A program made the position numbers and the translations under genes. A stretch of DNA of 32,284 nt from Syntrophobacterales bacterium (GTDB lineage: Bacteria > Desulfobacterota > Syntrophia > Syntrophales > UBA2210). Shown piece after piece: positions 18,389-25,662 of the stretch. Below the pieces are notes generated by a model. That model made no database searches, was not told the DNA's origin, and saw only the letters and a list, made by a program, of their open reading frames with translations. The stretch is taken from the NCBI GenBank assembly GCA_018433345.1, contig JAHDRK010000103.1, forward strand, positions 1 through 32,284, written 5' to 3'. Every line of letters begins with the position of its first letter. Position 1 is the first letter of the stretch.

Positions 18389-19428
18389 ACGTTCTTATCG
18401 TGAAGCTAAGCGCCTTGGGCGATGTGATTCATACGCTTCCATCTCTCGCCGCGCTTCGCAGAGGCTGCCCCGATGCGCACATCACTTGGGTCGTGGAGGA
18501 GGGAGCCGCCGACATGCTCTTGGATCATCCCTATATCGATCGCGTGCTTGTCTCCGGAAGAAAACGGTGGGTGGCGGATCTCCGCCGCGGGTCAAACAGG
18601 GGAAAGACTCTGTCAGAAATCCGATCTTTTGTCGCCTCCCTAAGGGACCGCCGTTACGGAGTGGCCATCGATTTTCACGGGCTTTTCAAGAGCGCCCTTA
18701 TAATGGGACTTGTGCGGGCCGATCGTAAGATCGGTTATCGCAGTATGCAGGAGATGAGCCGCTTTTTTTACAATGAAACCATTCCCGAAGACATGAACAA
18801 ACACGCCGTTCTTCGGTACCTTGATTTCGTCGAGTACCTGGGATACCAGGCGGGAGATCCCGAATTTACCCTCCCTACGGGGAGTGTCGAGACCGATCGC
18901 GTAAGCGGGCTGCTGGAAGAAGCGGGAATCGGCCGGGCGGACCCATTCATTGCCGTTAACCCCGTTGCCCTCTGGAAAACGAAACTTTGGGGCGATGAAA
19001 ACTTCGCCCGACTGGCCGACCGCATAGTACGGGATATTCAAATGCCGGTGGTATATACCGGTTCGGCCGCCGATGCGGCCGGATACATAAAGCGTATACG
19101 AGCTTTCATGAAAGAATCTTCTGTTGATCTCGCCGGCAGGACGGGTCTCAGGGAACTTGCCGACCTCTACCGGCGGGCCGCGTTAGTGGTAAGCACCGAC
19201 TCGGGGCCGATGCACCTGGCGGCGGCAATGGGAACGCCGACGGTTGCTCTCTTCGGTCCGACCGATCCGGCGAGGACGGGACCTTTCGGGAAGGGGCACA
19301 GCGTGATTCGTTCCGGTATCGAATGCAGCCCTTGCTTTCAAAAACGCTGCGAGTCGATGGCCTGCATGACCGGTATAACCGTTGATGATGTATTTGAAGC
19401 CGTGAAAAAACGATTGTCTGCCCGGTGA
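18385..19428 (+). CDS. waaC: LPS heptosyltransferase I
   Basis: This GT9 family protein of about 347 residues begins MNVLIVKLSALGDVIHTLPS, close to the WaaC pattern (VKTSSLGDVxHTLPA). It has VAIDFHGLFKSALIMGLVRA in the middle and STDSGPMHLAAAMGTPTVALFGPTDPARTGPFG in the ADP-heptose-binding half. It should transfer the first heptose to Kdo2-lipid A. I chose the TTG at 18385, which overlaps the gmhB stop (TTGA) and has GGAGG upstream. An ATG at 18352 would add 11 residues ahead of the conserved N-terminus and is less likely. A related core heptosyltransferase role cannot be fully excluded. Confidence 0.9.
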   Translation: MNVLIVKLSALGDVIHTLPSLAALRRGCPDAHITWVVEEGAADMLLDHPYIDRVLVSGRKRWVADLRRGSNRGKTLSEIRSFVASLRDRRYGVAIDFHGLFKSALIMGLVRADRKIGYRSMQEMSRFFYNETIPEDMNKHAVLRYLDFVEYLGYQAGDPEFTLPTGSVETDRVSGLLEEAGIGRADPFIAVNPVALWKTKLWGDENFARLADRIVRDIQMPVVYTGSAADAAGYIKRIRAFMKESSVDLAGRTGLRELADLYRRAALVVSTDSGPMHLAAAMGTPTVALFGPTDPARTGPFGKGHSVIRSGIECSPCFQKRCESMACMTGITVDDVFEAVKKRLSAR

Positions 19429-19458
19429 TTGTAGCGGATTGAAGGAAGGAGCCCGATT

Positions 19459-19641
19459 ATGGCGATCAATAGAGAACTTCTCGACATTCTCGCTTGTCCT
19501 GCTTGCAAGGGTAAGTTGAAACTTACCGATAGCGGAGACGGCCTTGTCTGCGAAGATTGTCGGTTGGTCTACGAGATCAGAAACGACATCCCCGTCATGC
19601 TTATCGACGAGGCACGACCCCTCGACGGTGACAAGGCGTGA
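19459..19641 (+). CDS. Trm112 family zinc-ribbon protein (YcaR-like)
   Basis: This 60-residue protein has two CxxC pairs, ACPACKG and CEDCRLVYE, and ends with the family pattern YEIRNDIPVMLIDEA. In eukaryotes Trm112 activates methyltransferases. The bacterial YcaR group has no settled role but is repeatedly found near lipid A genes such as lpxK, as here. A good AAGGAG precedes the ATG. It is the last gene of the envelope block. Confidence 0.93.
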   Translation: MAINRELLDILACPACKGKLKLTDSGDGLVCEDCRLVYEIRNDIPVMLIDEARPLDGDKA

Positions 19642-19710
19642 GGACGGTGGTCTTGTTTGCGAGAAGGATAATTTGATGACGGTAAGGTAAATTCGGCTGG
19701 TTGCAGGTGT

Positions 19711-19739
19711 TTGACATTGCCTTTCCCCGGTACTATGGT
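19711..19739 (+). promoter_or_regulatory. Likely sigma-70 promoter for the DUF151 gene
   Basis: A perfect TTGACA (19711-19716) and TATGGT (19734-19739) are separated by 17 bases. They lie about 50 bases upstream of the GTG start at 19787. Found by eye; the -10 box matches four of six consensus positions. Confidence 0.5.
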
Positions 19740-19786
19740 AAAAACCGATATAGTGACAATCGTTGAGGCGAGAGGAAGGGATTACC

Positions 19787-20395
19787 GTGGAAATCGGTCG
19801 ATCGGTTCTTAGAAAGGTGTTGTTCTTCCTATTGGTGGCAATCTTCTTGACAGCCGCGCGGGAAGAGGGATACCCCGCCGAAAAGAACACCCCTGGTGGA
19901 ATTCCGGTTTTCGTGGGGGACGTCATCATGGTTCCAGAGGCCGGGGCCGCCATAATTTACCTGGTAACTGAAGAGAGAGATCGTTATCTTCCCATCACCA
20001 TCGGTCATTTTGAAGCAACAGCTATTCTCCGTTCGCTCGCGTCCGTCAGCACGCCCCGTCCCATGACCCACGATCTTATCCTCCATGCAATCAGCGCAAT
20101 GGGAGGACAGGTAATCAGCGTAACCATCACGTCCCTGGACGAGGGCACCTTCAAGGCCCTTCTACGGATCGGCCTGGAAAGTGGGTCGGAAGTGAGCTTG
20201 GATGCCCGTCCGAGTGATTCCATCGCGATCGCCTTGCGCGCTGGTGCCGGTATGTATGTGTCGCCTTTCGTCATGGATCAGGCCGGTGAGCCTCTGAAGA
20301 AAGAGAGCGAAGGCGATGACAGGGATGATCCGCTGACCGAGGAACCAGGGGAATCTTTTACGCCTCCCAAAGTGTTCCCGGAAACAATCCTGTAA
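19787..20395 (+). CDS. Exported bifunctional nuclease (DUF151) family protein
   Basis: The core of this 202-residue protein matches the DUF151/BFN family: YLPITIGHFEATAILRSLAS, RPMTHDLILHAISAMGGQV, and the signature DARPSDSIAIALRAGAGMYV. Plant members were reported to have DNase and RNase activity; the bacterial role is unclear. Unusually, the domain is preceded by a hydrophobic N-terminus (SVLRKVLFFLLVAIFLTAA, about 6-24) that looks like a signal peptide or anchor, suggesting a periplasmic location. The C-terminal 35 residues are acidic and proline-rich. GAGGAAGGG lies before the GTG at 19787; an in-frame TTG at 19763 is an alternative. The gene has its own promoter candidate. Confidence 0.86.
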   Translation: MEIGRSVLRKVLFFLLVAIFLTAAREEGYPAEKNTPGGIPVFVGDVIMVPEAGAAIIYLVTEERDRYLPITIGHFEATAILRSLASVSTPRPMTHDLILHAISAMGGQVISVTITSLDEGTFKALLRIGLESGSEVSLDARPSDSIAIALRAGAGMYVSPFVMDQAGEPLKKESEGDDRDDPLTEEPGESFTPPKVFPETIL

Positions 20396-20435
20396 CGACC
20401 GCCTGTCACGTCCCTTACCCAACACCGACCCGGAT

Positions 20436-20468
20436 AGGGGGTCAAATCTTTAAACTTGACATTTGGGG
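20436..20468. repeat. Possible REP-like element
   Basis: GTCAA (20441-20445) and TTGAC (20456-20460) form an inverted repeat flanked by G-runs (GGGGG before and GGGG after). The layout, a G-run then TCAAATCTTTAAA then TTGACA, resembles short intergenic elements I recall from deltaproteobacterial genomes. That resemblance is from memory. Only one copy is seen in this window. Confidence 0.35.
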
Positions 20469-20477
20469 AAAAAGATC

Positions 20478-20556
20478 GGGGTAAAAGGTTAAGGGTAGGG
20501 GGTGAAAGGCTAAGGGCGAGGGGTTAGAGGTGAAAGGTTGGGGGCTGGAGGAGGGA
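20478..20556 (+). repeat. G-rich degenerate tandem repeat
   Basis: About three and a half imperfect copies of a 20-24-base purine-rich unit close to GGGGTGAAAGGCTAAGGG begin at about 20478, 20498 and 20520, ending in a G-rich tail. The strand is almost devoid of C. Runs of three to five G are closely spaced and could form a G-quadruplex. A partial reverse complement (CCTTAACCCTTCC, 20580-20592) follows about 25 bases later. It lies in the gap between the DUF151 gene and the phospholipase D-like gene. Confidence 0.75.
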
Positions 20557-20652
20557 GGCCGTAAATATCCCCCGTTCATCCTTAACCCTTCCAGGAATTT
20601 GGAATAATGTTGCGCGGGAACAGCTTATTTGAGTCTCAAAGGGATCAACGAC

Positions 20653-22116
20653 ATGAGAACCTTGCAGCGTGCATTGCCGAGACCGCCCACACTGATACCG
20701 GAGCGCACCCTTGCCGAACAGGTCTTTTCCCGGGCTGCCGGGGCGCCTCTGGTAGGGGGCAACGACATTCGGCTTCTTGTAAACGCTCAAGAAAATTATC
20801 CGACATGGATGAAGTCTATCGAATCGGCAAGAGAGACCATCCATTTTGAAATGTATTTTATCCGGGAGGATGATGCGGGGAGGCGATTCGCCGAAATGCT
20901 GGCTGCCAAGGCCCGGGAAGGTGTGCATGTACGCCTGTTATACGACTGGATGGGGCAGCTTTTTAAAACTTCCGGCCGCTTCTGGAAGCGGCTGAGACAC
21001 GCGGGGGTCGAAGTACGATGTTTCAATCCGCCTCGTTTGGACAGCCCCCTGGGTTGGCTGTCCCGGGATCACCGCAAGGTGATCGTTGTGGACGGCCGCG
21101 TGGCCTTTGTTACGGGGTTGTGCATCGGGCAGGAATGGACAGGAAATTCCAGGAAATCCATAGATCCCTGGCGGGACACGGGTGTGGAAATTAGAGGCCC
21201 GGCCGTTGCGGACATAGAAGAGGCATTTGCCGAGGTTTGGACCGCCGCGGGGGGATCGATACCTCTTGAAAAAATCCCCCGGAGGGAGAGCATGGAGTTG
21301 GCGGGAGACGTGGCTCTACGCGTCATCGCCACTGTACCTCACAGTACGGGGGTGTACCGTATCGACAACCTTGTAGCTTCCCTGGCAAGGCGGTCCCTCT
21401 GGCTCAGCGACGCGTACTTCGTGGGCGTAAGTTCATACGTCCAGGCCCTTCGCTCTGCGGCCCTTGACGGCGTGGACGTTAGATTGCTTGTGCCCGGTTC
21501 CACCGACATCCCGGTCCTGGGTCCCCTGTCCCGGACGGGTTACCAGCCCCTTTTGGAGGCCGGCGTTAGAGTGTTTGAATGGAACGGGGCGATGATGCAT
21601 GCCAAGACCGCCGTTGCCGACGGGGTGTGGGCCAGGGTGGGGTCCACGAACCTCAATCTCGCCAGTTGGATGGGCAACTATGAACTGGACGTGGCTGTCG
21701 AAGACAAAAATTTTGCCCGGTCCATGGAAGAGATGTTTTTGCGGGATCTTGAAAACTCTACAGAAGTGATCTTGCGCAGGCCCAACCGGGTGGGGTTGGC
21801 GACTTCACAAGCGCGAACAGATAAGAATCACAGGAAGATCGGTAAGCGAAAGGCATCGCGGACTGGTCGAGGTCCTATTCGGTTCGGTTATTCCGTGGGG
21901 GCCGTTCTGCGGGAACATCGTTTCTTTAACCAAGGCGAGACAAAGATCACCGCCTCCGCCGCCCTGCTGCTTTTTCTCATCGCGACGGCGGGTATATTGT
22001 GGCCGATGATAATCACGGTCCCTATCGCTTTTATATGCGGGTGGTTTTCCCTGTCACTTTTTGTGAGGGCCGTCAGGCTTTATGTGCGGTCAAAATCCGA
22101 GGGAGACGGCACCTGA
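20653..22116 (+). CDS. cls: Cardiolipin synthase-like phospholipase D family protein
   Basis: This 487-residue protein has two HKD catalytic motifs, HRKVIVVDG (His140, Lys142, Asp147) and HAKTAVADG (His316, Lys318, Asp323). Each is followed by typical segments ([22 protein letters not shown]). This is the cardiolipin synthase layout, joining phosphatidylglycerol or transferring phosphatidyl groups at the inner membrane. Hydrophobic segments lie at the C-terminus (about 433-475), preceded by a basic linker; E. coli ClsA has its transmembrane segments at the N-terminus. AAAGGG supports the ATG at 20653; an in-frame TTG at 20629 is possible. The exact phosphatidyl acceptor is unknown. Confidence 0.87.
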   Translation: MRTLQRALPRPPTLIPERTLAEQVFSRAAGAPLVGGNDIRLLVNAQENYPTWMKSIESARETIHFEMYFIREDDAGRRFAEMLAAKAREGVHVRLLYDWMGQLFKTSGRFWKRLRHAGVEVRCFNPPRLDSPLGWLSRDHRKVIVVDGRVAFVTGLCIGQEWTGNSRKSIDPWRDTGVEIRGPAVADIEEAFAEVWTAAGGSIPLEKIPRRESMELAGDVALRVIATVPHSTGVYRIDNLVASLARRSLWLSDAYFVGVSSYVQALRSAALDGVDVRLLVPGSTDIPVLGPLSRTGYQPLLEAGVRVFEWNGAMMHAKTAVADGVWARVGSTNLNLASWMGNYELDVAVEDKNFARSMEEMFLRDLENSTEVILRRPNRVGLATSQARTDKNHRKIGKRKASRTGRGPIRFGYSVGAVLREHRFFNQGETKITASAALLLFLIATAGILWPMIITVPIAFICGWFSLSLFVRAVRLYVRSKSEGDGT

Positions 22117-22319
22117 TCGTTGAAAAAGTCTGTCTGTTGTCGTCCGCCATCGGAAGGTACGAACTGAACGCCATGCGCACCCGAAGTAAAAAGAATGCCG
22201 TCGGATGTCAATGATGAATGGCGGGTTTCTGAAGGCGCTTTTGAATATAGTGCAACAGGTGATAGACGGGCATTTAGATAAAAATTATCCCCCGACAACC
22301 GTCCGGTCCAACTCAAGAC

Positions 22320-22337
22320 GATTTGTGGGCACAAATC
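22320..22337. other. Perfect 8-2-8 inverted repeat at the 3' end of the regulator gene
   Basis: GATTTGTG-GG-CACAAATC is a perfect inverted repeat overlapping the stop codon of the minus-strand regulator, in the gap between two convergent genes. No T-run follows on either strand, so it is not a standard terminator. It may still act as a bidirectional stem-loop or a protein site. Confidence 0.45.
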
Positions 22338-24108
22338 ATATGCCGTATTTTGAAATTTTTCTCCAGAGTGTCACCCTGGAAATCCCCAGTTCTTTTGCCG
22401 CCTGAGTTTGGTTAAATTTGCATCTCCAGAGAGCGTTGATGATGGATTCTTTTTCAGATTCCGCCAAGCTTTCCGAATTATCACCGCCTAGGGTGACACT
22501 ATCAGACACAATTTTAGACAAAGTCGTGGTCCCGGTATTAGACGACTGCGGAAACAATAAATGAACCGGCAGATGTTCAGGAAGAATCACCGAACCAGTT
22601 TTCATGGCCAGTGAATACTCTATTACATTTTCCAGTTCCCTTACATTGCCCGGCCATCGATATTCTAAAAGTATTTTTTGAGTTTCATGGTCCAACTTTA
22701 ATTTCTGATACTTATTCTTTCTTGCGTGTTGATTTATGAAATGGGTGGCTAGTATGAGGATGTCCTCCTTGCGTTCTCGCAAAGGTGGAACGTGCAAAGG
22801 AATGACCGCAATTCGATAATATAAATCCTGTCGAAATAAACCTTGCTTGACAAGACGTATCAAATCCTTGTTGGTAGCGCACAAAAGTCTTACGTCAACA
22901 CGATAAGTTTTGTTACTGCCGATCGGGCGTATTTCCTTTTCTTGAATCGCGTGTAATAGCTTTACCTGTAGGGGGATCGCAAGGTCCCCCACTTCATCTA
23001 GAAACAATGTCCCCCCGTCCGCCGCCCTGAATAATCCAATATTGTCTGAAATTGCACCGCTGAATGAGCCTCGTATATGACCAAATAGCTCTGATTCAAT
23101 GAGGTTTTCGGGAAGCGCGCCGCAATTGATCTGTACAAAAGGTTTATCGCTGCGGGTGCTGTTAGCGTGAATGGCTTCTGCGATCATGTTTTTACCAACA
23201 CCGGTTTCGCCCGTGATAAGTACCGTGGATTCCAATTCGGCACAACGTAAGGCGGTGTTAATGCATTTATGCATGACCGGGGCTGATGAAACTATTCCTG
23301 ACAAAACATTTTTCAGTTTGATTTGACGCTTGAAACATTGAAGTTCCTGTTCTCGGGCCTGCAACTCCACGATGCTGGTAGTGTCCTTTAAAATTTCTAC
23401 GTAGGCAAAGGTATGTCCCAAGTCGTTTTTAATTTCTTCCACGCTTGCTTCAAAATACCTTTGCTTTCTTCCGTCATTCAACGTGACGATTTCGTTTCTA
23501 CAGGCTTTAAGTGGCAGAAGCGGTTCTTGTTTATGGTAAATTTCACGGGCCTGCATGTTTGAAAGGAGATGATTGCCATTGACGTCAAATACCGATACGC
23601 TGTCGCCGATGCCAAACAAGATAGCTTCAAGCTTCATTTTTTCATTTTTCAGTGACTCCTGGTTTTCCCTCAAGGTCTCGTTTGCCTTTATAAGTTCCTG
23701 GTTGGCGGCTTTCAGTTTAGCCCGGATTTGCTTTTGTTCGCTGATGTCAAGGACAAGAACATTTTCCGATACCGGGCGTCCTGTGTCATCCTTGTTTATC
23801 GAAACTATGAATAGGACGGGAATTTTTTCCCCGCTTTTATGGTAGATGAAATATTCGGCCTGGTAATATTCTGAATCGATTTTTAAGAGGTCCCCGTGTC
23901 TTAATGTCTGATATTCCTGTTCAGTGAAGAATTCACTTACGTGATGCCCAATGAGTTCTTTACGCGTCAAACCGTTAATTTTGAGTAGTGCTTTGTTGAC
24001 TTCCAAAATATTGTCATCCATGTCTTGAAGCACAAAGCCGATATTTAGTGCATCCAAAAGTTTTTTAGACTTTTTTATCCAAATGAGATCGCTATGTTGA
24101 TTTGTCAT
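22336..24108 (-). CDS. PAS-domain sigma-54-dependent transcriptional activator (Fis family)
   Basis: This 590-residue enhancer-binding protein has PAS plus PAC (about 15-130), a coiled-coil linker (125-165), and a second PAS (about 160-250). The AAA+ domain (about 270-505) has Walker A GETGVGKN (300-307), a GAFTGA-loop variant GSFSGA (347-352), and Walker B GGTLFLDEVGDL (365-376). A Fis-type helix-turn-helix ends the protein (FNQTQAAKELGISRVTLWRKI, 565-585). It should sense a small ligand through PAS and activate sigma-54 RNA polymerase. No receiver domain is present. I start at the ATG at 24108; ATGs at 24129 and 24198 are in frame but lack better support. It is divergent from the cluster it probably controls. 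Confidence 0.94.
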   Translation of the reverse strand: MTNQHSDLIWIKKSKKLLDALNIGFVLQDMDDNILEVNKALLKINGLTRKELIGHHVSEFFTEQEYQTLRHGDLLKIDSEYYQAEYFIYHKSGEKIPVLFIVSINKDDTGRPVSENVLVLDISEQKQIRAKLKAANQELIKANETLRENQESLKNEKMKLEAILFGIGDSVSVFDVNGNHLLSNMQAREIYHKQEPLLPLKACRNEIVTLNDGRKQRYFEASVEEIKNDLGHTFAYVEILKDTTSIVELQAREQELQCFKRQIKLKNVLSGIVSSAPVMHKCINTALRCAELESTVLITGETGVGKNMIAEAIHANSTRSDKPFVQINCGALPENLIESELFGHIRGSFSGAISDNIGLFRAADGGTLFLDEVGDLAIPLQVKLLHAIQEKEIRPIGSNKTYRVDVRLLCATNKDLIRLVKQGLFRQDLYYRIAVIPLHVPPLRERKEDILILATHFINQHARKNKYQKLKLDHETQKILLEYRWPGNVRELENVIEYSLAMKTGSVILPEHLPVHLLFPQSSNTGTTTLSKIVSDSVTLGGDNSESLAESEKESIINALWRCKFNQTQAAKELGISRVTLWRKISKYGI

Positions 24109-24149
24109 ATCATACCCCACCCTTAGCATATCGTAGCAATCTGAAGCAT

Positions 24150-24167
24150 ATTGTAACACGTTACAAT
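24150..24167. promoter_or_regulatory. Candidate activator-binding palindrome (upstream activating sequence)
   Basis: ATTGTAAC-AC-GTTACAAT is a perfect 8-2-8 inverted repeat lying about 40-60 bases upstream of the regulator's start and about 140-155 bases upstream of the predicted sigma-54 transcription start. That distance is typical for enhancer sites of sigma-54 activators with Fis-type helix-turn-helix domains. A weaker half-site, GTAGCAAT, lies at 24133-24140. Binding by the divergent regulator is inferred. Confidence 0.65.
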
Positions 24168-24278
24168 AGTAAAGACAAATTCTTTGGGGATGCAGCATAG
24201 TTTTTTGATAAAGTTTATTAGTTAATGATTACCAGCAATTACAAAAATATTTTGCCTTTTTAATAAAGTTAAATTTTT

Positions 24279-24294
24279 CGGCACATCGGTTGCA
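24279..24294 (+). promoter_or_regulatory. Sigma-54 (-24/-12) promoter
   Basis: The sequence CGGCACATCGGTTGCA places GG (24280-24281) and GC (24292-24293) with exactly the ten-base interval required by sigma-54, and matches TGGCAC-N5-TTGCA at all but the first base. Transcription should begin near 24305, about 70 bases before the oxidoreductase ATG at 24375. Together with the upstream palindrome and the divergent activator this forms a complete control region. Confidence 0.8.
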
Positions 24295-24374
24295 CAAGAA
24301 AGATTTACGATTGCAACATTTTCTATAATGAAAGGTGCATCCAAGTTCATTCAATAAACTTGTGAGGAGGTTGT

Positions 24375-25568
24375 ATGCGAGTATTGGCATTAGGGGGCGC
24401 GGGAGACATGGGGAGAACAGCGGTCACAACCCTTATTAATTCACCCGGCATAGAAGCAATCACAGTGGCCGATAGGAATTATGAATCGGCTGAAAAGTTT
24501 ATAAATCTAGCCAATACGAAGAAGGCGTCGGCTACTAAGATCGATGTTACTGACCGCCGTCAGCTGATGGATCTGATTTCTCGACATGATCTCGTAATGA
24601 GTTCGGTCGGCCCATATTACAAGTTTGGCCCAAGTATCACAGAGGCGTGTATTGAGGCGGGGAAATCGTGTGCCGACATATGTGATGATTGGAAACCCAT
24701 GTTGAGTGTTTTGTCTATGGATGAAAAAGCAAAGCAGGCGGGAATCACGATAATTCCTGGAATCGGTGCCAGCCCCGGCCTTTCTAATCTCATGGCGGTC
24801 CTTGGCGCTTCCGAACTTGACGAGGTGGATGAAATAGTCACGGCGTGGGGGGCGGGGAAAGCGGTATCAGGACCACCGCAACCTCATCATGTAAAGAAAA
24901 AGTTTCTTGATGAAGCGGGAGTCAGTGGGGAAAATGCCGCCGTTGCACACCTTTTATATGAATGCCTGGAACCCATACCCACGTTTCGAGAGGGCGCAAT
25001 CACCTATATTGAACCTCTTTCAGATGCGGCGCCGATAAGGTTTCCTGGACATGAAGATACGCGTGCATATCACATCGGCCACCCGGAACCAGTCACAATA
25101 CCAAGAGCAGTTAAAGCAAATTCGGTTTCCAATGTAATGTTCTATGGAAAGTCCTTCATTGAACTTTTAAGAAAATTCGTAGGGCAAATTAAACAGGGCG
25201 TATTGTCAATAGAACAAGCGGCACTACAGCTACAACTAGATATGATAACCAATGCCGAAATAATCGGTGCAGAAAGCACAAGTCCTCTGCCTCCAATATG
25301 CGCAACGGTAACAGGCATGAAAAACGGAACAAGGAAAAGAATCGCTGTGGGATTGACACATATTCCCTATGGACAAATGGCAGGAGGCACTGGGGTTCCT
25401 CTCGCGATTGCCATTATGATGCTCGCTGAAGGTAGAATAACTTTAACAGGGGTGCAGCCGCCGGAGTTGGCCATAGAGCCCCGCTACTTCTTGAATAGAT
25501 ATGCGAAATACTGTGGTGAGGGTTTGAGTGTCGACGATGTCTTATTAAAGAAAGAAGATTATCTCTAA
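24375..25568 (+). CDS. Saccharopine dehydrogenase-family NAD(P)-dependent oxidoreductase
   Basis: This 397-residue protein has an N-terminal Rossmann domain (VLALGGAGDMGRTAV, residues 3-17), then DLVMSSVGPYYKFGPSITEACIEAG and GITIIPGIGASPGLSNLMA. These are typical of the saccharopine dehydrogenase/lysine 6-dehydrogenase superfamily. The C-terminal layout, ending with a GVQPPE segment, recalls bacterial lysine 6-dehydrogenase (GVYPPE). The substrate is unknown; an amino or carboxylate substrate with reductive or oxidative chemistry is plausible. GAGGAGG sits just upstream of the ATG. It is the first gene behind the sigma-54 promoter and precedes an acyl-CoA ligase by 94 bases, so the two probably form an inducible catabolic operon. 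Confidence 0.85.
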   Translation: MRVLALGGAGDMGRTAVTTLINSPGIEAITVADRNYESAEKFINLANTKKASATKIDVTDRRQLMDLISRHDLVMSSVGPYYKFGPSITEACIEAGKSCADICDDWKPMLSVLSMDEKAKQAGITIIPGIGASPGLSNLMAVLGASELDEVDEIVTAWGAGKAVSGPPQPHHVKKKFLDEAGVSGENAAVAHLLYECLEPIPTFREGAITYIEPLSDAAPIRFPGHEDTRAYHIGHPEPVTIPRAVKANSVSNVMFYGKSFIELLRKFVGQIKQGVLSIEQAALQLQLDMITNAEIIGAESTSPLPPICATVTGMKNGTRKRIAVGLTHIPYGQMAGGTGVPLAIAIMMLAEGRITLTGVQPPELAIEPRYFLNRYAKYCGEGLSVDDVLLKKEDYL

Positions 25569-25610
25569 AATCATATGTTCGCATAAAGGCATTAGATGTT
25601 CTGCAATTAG

Positions 25611-25644
25611 GTCAGGTGCTGTCCGTCACATAAAAACCTGACGG
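25611..25644 (+). other. Alternative stem-loops between oxidoreductase and ligase genes
   Basis: GTCAGGT (25611-25617) can pair with ACCTGAC (25636-25642). Alternatively CCGTCA (25623-25628) can pair with TGACGG (25639-25644). The two stems share the 3' strand and so exclude each other. They lie just before the ligase ribosome binding site and could affect processing or translation, but no T-run makes this a terminator. Confidence 0.35.
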
Positions 25645-25662
25645 AAAGGAGGAAGGGGGATT

